A stretch of 64,000 bases of DNA, from assembly GCA_019359215.1 (NCBI GenBank), contig JAHHHS010000009.1, forward strand, positions 1 to 64,000, written 5' to 3'. The notes beneath the pieces were generated by a model that saw only the letters and a program-made list of their open reading frames with translations, made no database searches and was not told the DNA's origin. Positions within the stretch are counted from its first letter, which is position 1. Each line of letters starts with the position of its first letter. This DNA is from Nostoc indistinguendum CM1-VF10 (GTDB lineage: Bacteria > Cyanobacteriota > Cyanobacteriia > Cyanobacteriales > Nostocaceae). Of this stretch, positions 36,492 through 46,186 are shown piece by piece. The translations under genes and the position numbers were made by a program.

Positions 36492-36776
36492 ATGACGCAG
36501 AATACATTGGTTGATAAAACCTTCCGCGACAACGATGGCAAAATTGTTATAGCTCAGATGCCCAATCTACCGCTTATTGTTTGGATAGTAAGTAGTTTAC
36601 TAACCCTAATTTTTACAAGCGGCAAAATCAATACAGCATTAGACGTAGTAGCAATCGGCTCTTTGTTTACTTGGGCGTGGCTGGAATTATTTCAAGGCGT
36701 TAATTATTTTCGGAGAGCGCTAGGTCTTGCCGTATTGATTAGTCTTATCGTTTTCAAAAGTATTTATTCATACTAA
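36492..36776 (+). CDS. Small membrane protein of unknown function
   Basis: 94 residues with three hydrophobic segments (about 28-44, 50-66 and 75-92) separated by short polar loops. No recognised family. The ribosome site is weak. It is followed by a decayed WD40 fragment. Small inner-membrane protein by sequence; role unknown. Confidence 0.6.
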   Translation: MTQNTLVDKTFRDNDGKIVIAQMPNLPLIVWIVSSLLTLIFTSGKINTALDVVAIGSLFTWAWLELFQGVNYFRRALGLAVLISLIVFKSIYSY

Positions 36777-37009
36777 GCAATTAAGCAACATTAGTATCCG
36801 CTCAGAAAATCCGGGTAAGGAGTAAAAGTAGACTCTGCGCAGAATAACTCCCTACCCTGGAATTTTCAAGGGCTACACACATAAGATATCGAAACTAAAT
36901 GCTGACAAAAAAGCAATTATTCAGTCAGTCTTAGAGGAATGAAAGCAGGTCAGCGTTGAGTTGATCTTTGTGCGTGTCGGTCAGCCTGTAGGATGTGCAG
37001 ATTGGTTAG

Positions 37010-37261
37010 TGCTTACAGGTTTTAACAAAGCATACAGGCTGTGTTTGGTCAGTGAACTTTAGTCTCGATGGTCAACGGTTGGCAAGTGGCAGTGACGATC
37101 GCACAATTAAGCTGTGGAATGTCGCAACCGGACGTTGTATTCGGACGTTAATGAGTGATCGGCTGTATGAAGATATGAATATTCACGGGGCAAGGGGATT
37201 AACGAACGCTCAAAAAGCGACATTGAGATCGTTCTTGAGATATTTAGGGGCGATCGCGTAG
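37010..37261 (+). pseudogene. C-terminal remnant of a WD40-repeat protein
   Basis: A frame after TAG 37007-37009 reads [20 protein letters not shown], then [19 protein letters not shown], a textbook WD40 blade, followed by the tail [16 protein letters not shown] seen at the end of Nostoc WD40/NACHT proteins. The rest of the propeller and any N-terminal effector domain are missing, so this is a relic of a large protein. Confidence 0.7.
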
Positions 37262-37330
37262 TCTGTGTGTAGGGTGAGGAAAGATTTTAATTGCTCTGAA
37301 AATCCTCATCAACACTTATGAGGTCACTCT

Positions 37331-37930
37331 ATGGAGCCAAATGATACATCTGCCCGTTACGACCGAATTGCCCAATGGTGGCAAACTGAGCATCAAGATT
37401 CAACCTACGGGATTGCCCAATTAGAACGAGCGATCAAATTTACTTTTAAGCAGCACGCAGCACTTGATGTCGGGTGTGGAAGTAGCGGGCGTTTTATTAA
37501 CAGCTTATCCAAGCATGGATTTCAGCCTGAAGGACTTGATATTTCTAGCGAAATGATCAATTTAGCCCAGCGCCTACATCCAGAAATCATGTTTTACCGG
37601 GAAGACATTTGTAATTGGCTGCCGCCAAAACTTTATAGCCTGATTGCAGCGTGGGACAGCACTTTTCATCTTCCACTCAACAGGCAAGAGCCTGTGATAA
37701 AAAAGCTATGCGATGCACTTGAACCCGATGGAGTGCTTCTATTCACTTGTGGCGGTGGACATACAAGCAGCGAGATTTCGGGAGCATTTCAAGGTCAAGA
37801 CTTTGAGTACAGCACTTTGGGCGTAGATACTTTCCTGCAAATTCTGGCGGAGCATCATTGCACCTGCCGCCACCTCGAATATGACCAATATCCTGAAAAT
37901 CATGTTTATATTATTGCTCAAATATTATGA
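37331..37930 (+). CDS. SAM-dependent methyltransferase
   Basis: Class I fold, 199 residues. Motif I ALDVGCGSSGRF (about 43-54), acidic loop GLDISSEMI, and post-motif DICNWLPP then IAAWDSTFHLP are present. The small size suggests a small-molecule substrate, not identifiable. It is a single gene following the WD40 relic by 69 bases. Confidence 0.75.
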   Translation: MEPNDTSARYDRIAQWWQTEHQDSTYGIAQLERAIKFTFKQHAALDVGCGSSGRFINSLSKHGFQPEGLDISSEMINLAQRLHPEIMFYREDICNWLPPKLYSLIAAWDSTFHLPLNRQEPVIKKLCDALEPDGVLLFTCGGGHTSSEISGAFQGQDFEYSTLGVDTFLQILAEHHCTCRHLEYDQYPENHVYIIAQIL

Positions 37931-38030
37931 AAACGATGCTTCCGGTGATGGAATAACAGGCTTGAGGGGAGGGGTTCATGTGCCTCACAAGGGCCGAGAA
38001 TCGCTATATCAGACCTGACCATTTCTTCAG

Positions 38031-38276
38031 CTAATTTCTCAATAAATCAATCTCTTTGTTATATTTGCGATGAAATTTCAATAATTCTAGATAAGCAAAT
38101 GGTACTATTAGGGGCCAGAAAATAGTGATTAAAACTAAAATTATCTTAGAAAAAGAGCGCTTTTCTGGACTCATTTCTTTATCATCCATCAAGAAAAATA
38201 ACCATTGGCTAAATAAACATCTTGCAAATGCTAAATAAACGATGATGCCAAGAGAAGTCAGAAGTAAATGTAACAT
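38031..38276 (-). CDS. Small two-helix membrane protein
   Basis: 81 residues with hydrophobic helices at about 2-30 and 44-65, joined by a charged loop (DDKEMSPEKRSFSK) and ending in a basic tail. No known family. It is on the strand opposite both neighbours, in a region of dispersed repeats. The layout is gene-like, but conservation cannot be judged here. Confidence 0.5.
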   Translation of the reverse strand: MLHLLLTSLGIIVYLAFARCLFSQWLFFLMDDKEMSPEKRSFSKIILVLITIFWPLIVPFAYLELLKFHRKYNKEIDLLRN

Positions 38277-38760
38277 TAACCCTCTAATACTAATAGTAAA
38301 ATTTTGGTCAGATCAAAAATTTTGATTACTTTGCCAATATCTTTAAATTTAGTGGTAGATAAATATGCCACCAGCAAATACTGATAAGTTCGTTAAGGTT
38401 CCTCCAAAAAAGAACTATCAACCCTTTATTATCAGGCTAAAATGAGTATAAAATACAAACCTGATGTATGCTAGTTGGATTGGGTAAACCAGGGTGGCAG
38501 ATTTGTGATATTTAGCTGGATATCCGCGTGGATGATTTCTGTGGGGCAATTACCCTGATGCTCAAGTGTTGCATTGTAGATTTTATCGAAGCCTCTACTT
38601 CAAGAGTACGGTGATGCATACTAAGGTAGTACTGGATAAATTTCTTGGTAAGCTGAGATTGTAGTGATCTCCAACAACAGACAGGAATTGCGTAGGCGTA
38701 GGCTGTCGTAGACATCGCTACTTGAGCAGTTCAGCAGGCAGAATACAGCATAGGGCGACA
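38277..38760. other. Intergenic region before the RMD1 gene
   Basis: 484 bases with no convincing gene. A 26-codon frame from ATG 38365 and a palindromic repeat near 38688-38722 (gcgtaggcgtaggctgtcgtagacatcgc) are seen. Confidence 0.45.
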
Positions 38761-39561
38761 ATGCAAAAACTCCTTTTTAATGACAGAGATAGATTTAGAG
38801 CGCAGGCCCTATTCCTTGGTAAGAATATTAACTTACAGAACTTGGAGAATTACGTTTGCTTGGCGACTATGCCAGTAATAGTTTCAGTCGGTGAACACGG
38901 CTGTGCGGTACTGCTAAACTATGGTGCAGTTGTCCTGTTTAATCTTGAGCCTGCGGAAAAGGTATCCTTTTTGACCAAACTATCCTCTCAAGTTAGTGGC
39001 TCTTTTGCCAACCCGGAAACAGAAGAGGTAGAAGTTCATCTCAACATAGCAGAGAGTGAGCGAGTTAAAGAAGGAAAAATTTCGCTGCATGAATTTAGTG
39101 TAGAACGCTTGCAGATAGTGGCTGATATTCTCGCCAAGAGTGTTGTGCTGTCTCACTATGAAACCAGTCTAGCGGGTGTATTTGATCAAATTGAACCCTT
39201 TGCAGCTAGTCTCCAACGTGAAAACAGGAGTAGACGCCAGAGCCGGGAATTACTACGTCAACTTGGGACTACTTTATTAGTTCAACATAAGATTGTCGGT
39301 CAAGTAGAAATTATTGATAAGCCGGAGTTACTCTGGGAATCCCCACAGCTAGAAAACTTATATCTGCGCTTGGAGGATGAATACGAAATCCGTGAGCGTC
39401 ACCATGCCCTAGAACGCAAACTAGATTTAATTTCCCAAACTGCACAAACGGTGCTGGAGTTCATGCAGCATAGCAGTAGCCAGCGAGTAGAGTGGTATGT
39501 GGTGATTCTAATTGTAGTGGAGATTCTGCTGTCACTATACGACATCATTTTCAAAAGCTAA
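38761..39561 (+). CDS. RMD1/DUF155 family protein
   Basis: 266 residues from ATG 38761 (MQKLLFNDRDRFRAQ). The core matches RMD1/DUF155: LLNYGAVVLFNLEPAEK, then IVADILAKSVVLSHYE, HHALERKLDLI, and a C-terminal membrane helix (WYVVILIVVEILLSLYDIIF). Yeast relatives act in mitochondria; bacterial function is unknown. The C-terminal helix implies membrane anchoring. It appears to be transcribed alone. Confidence 0.82.
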   Translation: MQKLLFNDRDRFRAQALFLGKNINLQNLENYVCLATMPVIVSVGEHGCAVLLNYGAVVLFNLEPAEKVSFLTKLSSQVSGSFANPETEEVEVHLNIAESERVKEGKISLHEFSVERLQIVADILAKSVVLSHYETSLAGVFDQIEPFAASLQRENRSRRQSRELLRQLGTTLLVQHKIVGQVEIIDKPELLWESPQLENLYLRLEDEYEIRERHHALERKLDLISQTAQTVLEFMQHSSSQRVEWYVVILIVVEILLSLYDIIFKS

Positions 39562-39742
39562 CGCTAAATTTGGAGAGCGTAAACCCATTGGACTAACTGA
39601 AAATCGCTATATTATACCAGACGATTTATAATCATCTGGGCTAGGTGCAAAATGTTAATTAAAAACATTCTTCCCTACGAACGTGATAGAAAATACTTGT
39701 ATGATTTATGATTTTTGACTCATAGTGTAAGGATTACAGATA

Positions 39743-40081
39743 ATGCACGTTCTCAAAAGATCCATCAAACCAGCCACTTATATATCGTTCCTCCACATTT
39801 ACCAAACTACTTGGGGAACTGCGGGTGATATTTGTTTAATCCGTGAATCTGTAGCTAATGAAAGTACAGCAAAGTTTATCGGTCACAAAATTCAACTAGC
39901 AATTCCAAGAGGGTTGGAGCGCGATCGCATTGCCAACTGTCCGATAATCAAAGTTGCAGGTAATGTCGGCGACGGACATCCTAAAGAGCATCCATTGGAA
40001 TGGGAGGTTTATGAAGGCGTAGATCCAGAACTAGCTCTAGCAGCTCTCAAACCTTGGGGCTTCAAGTTAATTGAACTATAA
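39743..40081 (+). CDS. Conserved-looking hypothetical protein
   Basis: 112 residues, start ATG with GTAAGGA upstream. Composition is balanced, with no membrane segment. The C-terminal half (LEWEVYEGVDPELALAALKPWGFKLIEL) looks like a compact alpha/beta unit. An intrinsic terminator lies 55 bases after the stop, supporting a real transcript. I do not recognise the family. Confidence 0.6.
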   Translation: MHVLKRSIKPATYISFLHIYQTTWGTAGDICLIRESVANESTAKFIGHKIQLAIPRGLERDRIANCPIIKVAGNVGDGHPKEHPLEWEVYEGVDPELALAALKPWGFKLIEL

Positions 40082-40135
40082 TGTGGCGATTCTATATAAC
40101 GCTTTTTTATTACTCTCACTAGAGAATATTTAAGA

Positions 40136-40175
40136 CCTTGTTTGTCCGTGCTTGGTTCCAAACAAGGATTTTTTT
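40136..40175 (+). terminator. Intrinsic terminator
   Basis: CCTTGTTTG (40136-40144) pairs perfectly with CAAACAAGG (40159-40167), followed by A and seven T residues. Confidence 0.85.
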
Positions 40176-40512
40176 GGTTTTGCTGATAAAGCTTGGCTTT
40201 GAAAAAGATTCAAGGTCAGCATCTTATTTTTCTCTGCTCAAAGACATAAAAGAGCGATAAATTACGAATTAGTAATTACTAACTACTAATTACTAATGCA
40301 CCAAATGAAAAAGCGATCACCTTTTTTCCTATTTCCCTTTCCCCTGCTGTTGACTCTCTTTTGCGCCCTACCTTGGGTAAGCGTACCCTTCGGGAAGCAA
40401 GCTACGCGTAGCGTCTCTAAGAGTTGCTCTTCGTAGACATCGCACCTTTGCCAAAACCTACCAGCTAGCCGATAATCTGCTCACAATCAACCTCAGTACC
40501 CTACTAAACAAA
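40176..40512. other. Intergenic region with dispersed palindromic repeats
   Basis: Contains tandem attactaa-type heptamers near 40266-40297 and a GC-rich repeat (aagctacgcgtagcgtctctaa) at 40399-40425. No gene seen. Confidence 0.5.
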
Positions 40513-40538
40513 ACGCACACCAATTAATTAGTGTGCGT
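40513..40538 (-). terminator. Terminator of thrS
   Basis: ACGCACAC (40513-40520) and GTGTGCGT (40531-40538) pair perfectly around a 10-base AT loop. On the minus strand the stem ends in TTTTGTTT, 14 bases past the thrS stop. Confidence 0.75.
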
Positions 40539-40551
40539 CTGCGGTTAGATT

Positions 40552-42387
40552 TTAGAAATTCTCGAATTTAGCGATCGCATCCTTGATCTTATCCACCACC
40601 TCATCTACAGGTATGACTCCCAATTCCCCAGAGGCGCGGGTGCGAATACTCAATGTGTTGGTTTCCACTTCCTTAGCTCCCACTACTGCCATCACGGGTA
40701 TTTTTTCTTTCTCTGCATTACGAATCTGTTTACCCAAGCGATCGCCACTGGTATCAACTTCTGCACGGATGCCTAACGCTCTCATCTTCGCCACTACATC
40801 TTTAGCAAAGTCTAGCTGTGTATCACCCACTGGGAGTAACCTAGCTTGCACTGGCGCTAACCACAAAGGAAAATCGCCCGCATATTCTTCAATTAAGATC
40901 CCAATCAGCCGTTCTAGCGAACCAAAAGGCGCACGGTGAATCATCACTGGACGTTTGCGAACACCATCTTCAGCGACGTATTCCAACTCAAAGCGTTCTG
41001 GCAAATTGTAATCTACCTGCACAGTTCCTAATTGCCACTCCCGATCTAGGGCATCACTAAAGATAAAGTCAAGTTTGGGCCCATAAAAAGCCGCTTCCCC
41101 AATTCCTTCAAAATGTTCCATCCCCAAGGTTTCAACTGCACGGCGAATTGCACCTTCGGCTTTGTCCCAAACTTCATCGGAACCCATGTACTTATCACTA
41201 GCAGGATCGCGAAAACTCAGTCTAGCTTTAAAGTTCTTTAGTTGCAGACTATTGAACACCGACAAAATCAAATCCACTACACTGAGGAATTCGCTATCTA
41301 GCTGTTCTGGGGTGACGAACAGGTGAGAATCATCCACAGTGAAACCGCGCACCCGCGTTAAACCGCCCAATTCGCCTGATTGTTCGTAGCGGTAAACAGT
41401 ACCAAATTCCGCCAGTCGCATAGGTAATTCTCGATAAGAACGTAACTCACTCTTATATATTTGGATGTGGAAAGGGCAGTTCATCGGCTTCATAACGAAG
41501 CCCTGTTCCTGTGCAGCCGATTCCTGATCATCTGCCATTAAGGGGAACATATCTTCTTTATATTTCTGCCAATGTCCAGAGGTTTTAAATAAATCTACTC
41601 TGGCAATGTGAGGTGTTACTACAGATAAGTAACCCCGTTTTAGCTGTTCCTGCTTGAGGAAATCTTCTAAAGTACTCCGCAACAAAGTACCTTTGGGTGT
41701 CCACAAAGGTAAACCTGGCCCCACTTGGTCAGAAAATATAAATAAACCCAGTTCCTTACCAAGTTTGCGGTGATCTCGCCGTAGCGCTTCTTCTTTGCGT
41801 CGCTTATATTCAGCGAGTTGTTCTGGACTTTCCCAGGCGGTGGCATAGATGCGTTGTAGTTGGGCTTTGGTTTCATCCCCACGCCAATAAGCACCAGCAA
41901 CGCTTTCTAATTCTATTGCCTTGGGGTTTAATTCACTGGTATTTTCCAGATGAGGCCCCGCACACAAATCCCACCATTCATTCCCCAGGTGGTAAATTGT
42001 GATTGGTTCCTCTTTGATATCTGCCAGGATTTCTAGCTTGTAAGGTTCGTTAATTCCCTGAATCCGGCGTTCTGCTTCTTCGCGGCTGACTTCTTCCCGA
42101 ATAACTGCCAGTTTGCGATTGATAATCTTCGCCATCTCTTTTTTGATGGCTTTGAGATCATTTTCGCTAAATGGTTCTGGATTGTCGAAGTCGTAGTAAA
42201 AACCGTTTTCAATCCAAGGGCCGATTGTAACTTGCGCCTTGGGAAACAGCTTTTGTACTGCCATTGCCATTACATGGGAAGCAGTGTGGCGAATCTTTTT
42301 TAAGTTCTCCGATTCGCTAGTACGCGGTAAATAAATTTTTTCAACTTGTTCTGACTGTTGTGACTGATTTGATGAATTTGACGACAT
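40552..42387 (-). CDS. thrS: Threonine-tRNA ligase
   Basis: Class II synthetase charging tRNA-Thr. The ATG at 42387 gives 611 residues; a TTG at 42453 would add 22 of low complexity. Domains: a short Gln/Ser-rich N-tail, the editing domain (HTASHVMAMAVQ and CAGPHLENTSEL, with the Zn/editing His and Cys), the catalytic core with the zinc Cys in KPMNCPFHIQIY, motif 2 RYEQSGELGGLTRVRGF, and the anticodon domain (VVGAKEVETNTLSIR). The usual N-terminal TGS domain is absent, as in several cyanobacterial enzymes as I recall. Single-gene unit ending in its own terminator. Confidence 0.95.
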   Translation of the reverse strand: MSSNSSNQSQQSEQVEKIYLPRTSESENLKKIRHTASHVMAMAVQKLFPKAQVTIGPWIENGFYYDFDNPEPFSENDLKAIKKEMAKIINRKLAVIREEVSREEAERRIQGINEPYKLEILADIKEEPITIYHLGNEWWDLCAGPHLENTSELNPKAIELESVAGAYWRGDETKAQLQRIYATAWESPEQLAEYKRRKEEALRRDHRKLGKELGLFIFSDQVGPGLPLWTPKGTLLRSTLEDFLKQEQLKRGYLSVVTPHIARVDLFKTSGHWQKYKEDMFPLMADDQESAAQEQGFVMKPMNCPFHIQIYKSELRSYRELPMRLAEFGTVYRYEQSGELGGLTRVRGFTVDDSHLFVTPEQLDSEFLSVVDLILSVFNSLQLKNFKARLSFRDPASDKYMGSDEVWDKAEGAIRRAVETLGMEHFEGIGEAAFYGPKLDFIFSDALDREWQLGTVQVDYNLPERFELEYVAEDGVRKRPVMIHRAPFGSLERLIGILIEEYAGDFPLWLAPVQARLLPVGDTQLDFAKDVVAKMRALGIRAEVDTSGDRLGKQIRNAEKEKIPVMAVVGAKEVETNTLSIRTRASGELGVIPVDEVVDKIKDAIAKFENF

Positions 42388-42886
42388 TGGCTGCTGAACC
42401 GTTGGCGAAGTGATTACAAAAGGTGATTTATCTAAATCTGTAGGCTTATTCAACTATAACGACTTTGGTTTTTGCCAGTTCAGCTTTATTCAAGAAAGAA
42501 TTCAGGAGTCAGAATTCAGCATAAATTGAAGTCCGATGGTTACTGAGCTTATCGAAGCACTGGCAAACGCAGCCCGTTCGCTCTTAGCGTCTCAAAGAGA
42601 AGGTGTCTGCGACACGCTTTTGCGAATGTAGAGAGCGTCTGAATCAAAGGATTTAAGCCTCCCACTGAATACGCAGATTTAGTGGTCCTTCTTCAGCTAT
42701 ACCTATAGACGCCTCTCTAAAGGATCTGTACAAACCCATTAGGAAGATTATATAATAAATTCTGTACTATTTGTTACATAAATGTACATACTCTAAAATA
42801 ATGAGATAAATAATTAATAAGAAATATGTTAAGAAACGTAAATAAGGTTAATATTAGTAAGAAAGTTGGAAATATGCTTCTCATTT
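42388..42886. other. Intergenic region between divergent thrS and DUF2605 genes
   Basis: About 500 bases. A dispersed GC-rich repeat with inverted words spans roughly 42560-42640. The last 100 bases are AT-rich and probably hold the DUF2605 promoter, which I could not fix exactly. Confidence 0.5.
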
Positions 42887-43204
42887 ATGTCAGACTCAAA
42901 TTTACCAGGGACTGAGTTGCTGAAAACGGTTTTAGAACCCTTGCTGGAAGATTTTCATCATTGGTTTGTGCGATCGCGCCATTTACTCGAAACTGAACAG
43001 CTATCATTTATGAGTGACCAAGAAAAATCTGACTTGCTCTTACGTGTTAAACAAGCGCAAGATGAACTAAGTACGGCAAAAATGCTATTCAATGCTACTG
43101 ATAAACAAGTCGGGATTGATATGGCAACGTTAATGCCTTGGCATGAATTAGTAACAGAATGCTGGAATGTGGCAATGCGCTTTCGTCAAACGCGTGAAGC
43201 ATAA
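42887..43204 (+). CDS. DUF2605 family protein
   Basis: 105 residues from ATG 42887 (MSDSNLPGTE). Helical protein of the cyanobacteria-restricted DUF2605 family, function unknown: LLKTVLEPLLEDFHHWFVRS, then LSFMSDQEKSDLLLRVKQAQ and MATLMPWHELVTECW. Next gene is the DUF2973 gene, 350 bases on, and the two families occur near each other in other cyanobacteria as I recall. Confidence 0.8.
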   Translation: MSDSNLPGTELLKTVLEPLLEDFHHWFVRSRHLLETEQLSFMSDQEKSDLLLRVKQAQDELSTAKMLFNATDKQVGIDMATLMPWHELVTECWNVAMRFRQTREA

Positions 43205-43554
43205 GTCGTTGATAGGAGCATCTACTATATTTTTGCCTTGACTTTGAATTTTGAATTCTGAGCAAAGCGACCTGACTTGCCTCTTTGCGTCTACACAAGA
43301 TGATAAATCACCCATTCATTAAAGAAATAGTACAAATCTCTTAAGATTTTCTTAACATGATTTGGATTAACAAAGTAATGTATCCTATGCTACCGTAAGT
43401 GGAATAACGGTTGACAATTAGCTCCATATAGATGTAAGCGCACAAAGAGTGCCAAAAATGCTTGTCCTAACTGTAAGTCACAGTGTCGGCGAGACAAAAC
43501 GTTACAAAATAAAAGATAAAAGTTTTAAAAATTACTGTCCTGGAGGAAAATTCA
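43205..43554. other. Intergenic region before the DUF2973 gene, with an NtcA-like palindrome
   Basis: Contains GTA-N8-TAC (GTATCCTATGCTAC, 43380-43393), the consensus of the nitrogen regulator NtcA, and a TTGACA at 43411-43416 without a well-placed -10 box. GGAGG lies at 43540-43544, just before the start. Confidence 0.35.
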
Positions 43555-43884
43555 ATGTTACACCTACTTTACATTCTTGCTTTTACAATCCTTGCATTTA
43601 TAGCTGTTGGCAACTTGATTCGTAACCTGATCATGTTCAGTTTTGATCGGGAGCGAACTTATCCGACGAATTCCTCGTCAGTGAATAATCAAGGCAGCTA
43701 TGGTTATTATTCATCAAAAAAACAGTTTGTACCCCATCCAGAATTATTAGATAACGCGGGCAACTTAATTAAAGAGCCACTTTTGGTAATGCGTTCGATT
43801 AACGTTGAAGATGCGCGTCAACATCTCGATGCACTTTACGAAGCATCCCCAGGACATAAAAGAGAGAATTCTGAAGAAGCGTAA
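43555..43884 (+). CDS. DUF2973 family membrane protein
   Basis: 109 residues. One N-terminal membrane helix (about 3-26), then a Ser/Tyr/Gly-rich linker, then the conserved FVPHPELLDNAGNLIKEPLL and the C-terminal DARQHLDALYEASPG. Cyanobacteria-specific DUF2973, function unknown. Strong GGAGG ribosome site. A perfect hairpin terminator follows at 44005-44035. Confidence 0.82.
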   Translation: MLHLLYILAFTILAFIAVGNLIRNLIMFSFDRERTYPTNSSSVNNQGSYGYYSSKKQFVPHPELLDNAGNLIKEPLLVMRSINVEDARQHLDALYEASPGHKRENSEEA

Positions 43885-44004
43885 AAGTTAGGTATTAGAA
43901 GTTTGGATGTAAATTATTGTTGCTTTTACATCCTTAATCTTTCTCGTGGCAGGACTTTATGAGAAGTGATGCGTAAAACCCCGAATAAAATTTGGGGTAT
44001 ATTT

Positions 44005-44035
44005 CGATGGATGAATTTGTTCATCCATCGATTTT
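44005..44035 (+). terminator. Intrinsic terminator after the DUF2973 gene
   Basis: CGATGGATGAA (44005-44015) pairs perfectly with TTCATCCATCG (44020-44030) around a 4-base loop, followed by ATTTTA. A second small hairpin (ACCCCGAA/TTTGGGGT) lies just before it. Confidence 0.8.
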
Positions 44036-44180
44036 ATGTTTAAAGCTTAACCAGATACACAGATTAGAGTAATATAGCAACGATGGTATCATTGCATCAA
44101 AATGATACCGTAATTTTGTCTAGATATAGAATTCTATCGTCCTGCCAACGGTAGATTGCTTCTAAAAGGAGTTTGCTGCA

Positions 44181-45047
44181 ATGCCTATAACACTTACTAC
44201 TCGACTGATTTTGGAGACTTTACTTCCCCATCTCAAAGTAGCAGCAGGCTATGCCCGTTTTCTTCAACCAAAAATTGCTGCACTTCCCGCTAAAGAACAA
44301 GGAAACTTTTTTAGTGCTGCACTTACTGATGCGGATGTGGCTATTCAAAATTTAGTAGAAGTAGTACTACTGGGCACTTTCCCAGATATTCGCTTTTATG
44401 GTGAAGAGTATGAAAGTTCTAACAACACCAAATATTTTCGTGCTACCGAACTCGGTTTAGAAGGTGATTACTTAGTCACACTCGACCCAATCGATGGTAC
44501 TAAGTTTTACATGGATGGGCATTCTAATTATCAAATTATTCTCAGTATTCTAAATTCAGATGACTTTGAAGCAGTACTCGCTATTTCCCCTGCCCAAAAT
44601 ATTTATTTTTACGCCCTTCGAGGTGAAGGTGCTTTTAAAGGGACTCTGGAGATGAGTTTAGAAGCCTGTGCCCCATTACACATAACATCCATCAAACCTT
44701 CTATTTTGTTGGGATGGGGAATGAATTCGATCGCACATTTACTAAAAGATCGATATCAAGTAATCGATATAGAGACTGATTATTCTAGTGATATTCAAAT
44801 TCCCAATCTCAATGGTATTCTTAGTGGCGACTTGAGTGGAGCAGTCATCAAATCGGGCAAATTTATTGATGGTGCTGCACTTGCTTTTATTGCAAGAGAG
44901 GCTGGCTGCATTGTAACTACTCTGGACGGTTCGACTTTACCGCCACTGCATACTTGTCAAAACTATAGTCTGCCTGGATTGATAATAGCTGCCTCAAAAT
45001 CTGTTCATCAAGACCTACTGAAAGCGATGCAAAGCGTAGCTGTTTGA
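44181..45047 (+). CDS. Inositol-monophosphatase-family phosphatase
   Basis: Metal-dependent phosphatase of the IMPase/FBPase/CysQ superfamily, 288 residues. Metal-binding Glu in GEEYESS (about 73-79) and the signature LDPIDGTKFY (about 98-107) are present. The second metal motif is altered to FIDGAALAFIAREAG near residue 235; the Asp and Gly-Ala order is kept. AAGGAG precedes the ATG. Substrate (inositol phosphate, PAP or fructose bisphosphate) cannot be assigned. Its stop lies two bases before the start of the next gene, so they form an operon. Confidence 0.8.
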   Translation: MPITLTTRLILETLLPHLKVAAGYARFLQPKIAALPAKEQGNFFSAALTDADVAIQNLVEVVLLGTFPDIRFYGEEYESSNNTKYFRATELGLEGDYLVTLDPIDGTKFYMDGHSNYQIILSILNSDDFEAVLAISPAQNIYFYALRGEGAFKGTLEMSLEACAPLHITSIKPSILLGWGMNSIAHLLKDRYQVIDIETDYSSDIQIPNLNGILSGDLSGAVIKSGKFIDGAALAFIAREAGCIVTTLDGSTLPPLHTCQNYSLPGLIIAASKSVHQDLLKAMQSVAV

Positions 45048-45049
45048 GG

Positions 45050-46036
45050 ATGAAAATTTGTATTGTTGGCGCGGGTGCCATCGGTGGATATTTAGGAGCA
45101 AAATTGGCGCTGGCAGGTGAAGCAGTGACGTTAATTGCGCGTGGTTCTCATTTGGAGGCAATTCAAAAAAATGGGTTGAAGTTGCTGATGGCAGATGGTT
45201 CCAGCCAAATTGTTACTCCCTCTTTAGCAACTAGCGAGATTCAGGAAGCAGGGGCACAAGATGTAGTAATTTTAACTGTCAAGGCTCACAGTTTGCCTGC
45301 GATCGCACCTCTTCTCCCTGCACTCTACAATGCTCACACGATGGTGGTAACAGCCCAAAATGGCGTTCCTTGGTGGTACTTTCGCAAGTATGGCGGTGAG
45401 TATGAAGGTACGCGGATTCAATCTGTTGACCCACATGGGATTATTGAAGCTAGTATCGGTGCTGACCGCGCCATCGGTTGTGTTGTTTACCCGGCAACTG
45501 AGATAATTGAACCAGGTGTGATTAAGCATATTGAAGGCGATCGCTTTACTCTTGGTGAAATTGACGGCACTAAAACCGAACGCATCCAATTATTGGCACA
45601 GACTCTCAAACAGGCAGGATTCAAAGCACCGATTCGCAATCAAATTCGCACGGAAATTTGGATAAAGTTGTGGGGAAATGTGGCATTTAATCCGATCAGT
45701 GCGCTGACTGGTGCTACTCTAGAGGATATTTGCCGTTATCCCCTCACCCGTGAACTAGCACGGCAAATGATGACAGAAACTCAAGCGATCGCTGAGAATT
45801 TGGGTATAAAGTTTGGCATCACTTTAGAACAGCGAATTAATGGAGCAGAAAATGTGGGTGCCCACAAAACCTCAATGCTACAAGATATTGAAGGCGGACG
45901 CACAACGGAAATAGATGCTATTGTTGGCGCGGTGGCAGAATTGGGAAAACTTACTCAAATTCCCACACCTCATATTGATGCTATTTATGCCAGCGTCAAG
46001 TTGTTGGAGGCAACCAAAGTAAGAATTTCACAGTAG
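45050..46036 (+). CDS. Ketopantoate reductase family protein
   Basis: 328 residues from ATG 45050. NADPH-binding loop VGAGAIGGYLG (about 6-16), catalytic Lys in IWIKLWGNVAFNP (about 205) and Glu in the C-terminal DIEGGRTTEIDAI. All 2-dehydropantoate 2-reductase signatures are present, so it could supply pantothenate synthesis. However, many paralogues act on other substrates, so I give no symbol. It overlaps the phosphatase transcript closely. Confidence 0.82.
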   Translation: MKICIVGAGAIGGYLGAKLALAGEAVTLIARGSHLEAIQKNGLKLLMADGSSQIVTPSLATSEIQEAGAQDVVILTVKAHSLPAIAPLLPALYNAHTMVVTAQNGVPWWYFRKYGGEYEGTRIQSVDPHGIIEASIGADRAIGCVVYPATEIIEPGVIKHIEGDRFTLGEIDGTKTERIQLLAQTLKQAGFKAPIRNQIRTEIWIKLWGNVAFNPISALTGATLEDICRYPLTRELARQMMTETQAIAENLGIKFGITLEQRINGAENVGAHKTSMLQDIEGGRTTEIDAIVGAVAELGKLTQIPTPHIDAIYASVKLLEATKVRISQ

Positions 46037-46186
46037 CTAATTACAACATTTCATTAATTCATAACAAATTCTCCGCGTACCTCTGCGCTTACCTCTGCGC
46101 CCCTCTGCGTTTAAATTTCAACCCTCAATTCCCCACGATTTTACACGTTTCAGGTGCAGAATTGAAATTATATAATTATCAAGTTC

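Noticed and set aside
38365..38445. 26-codon plus-strand frame starting MPPANTDK
   Set aside because: Too short, no clear ribosome site and no recognisable match.
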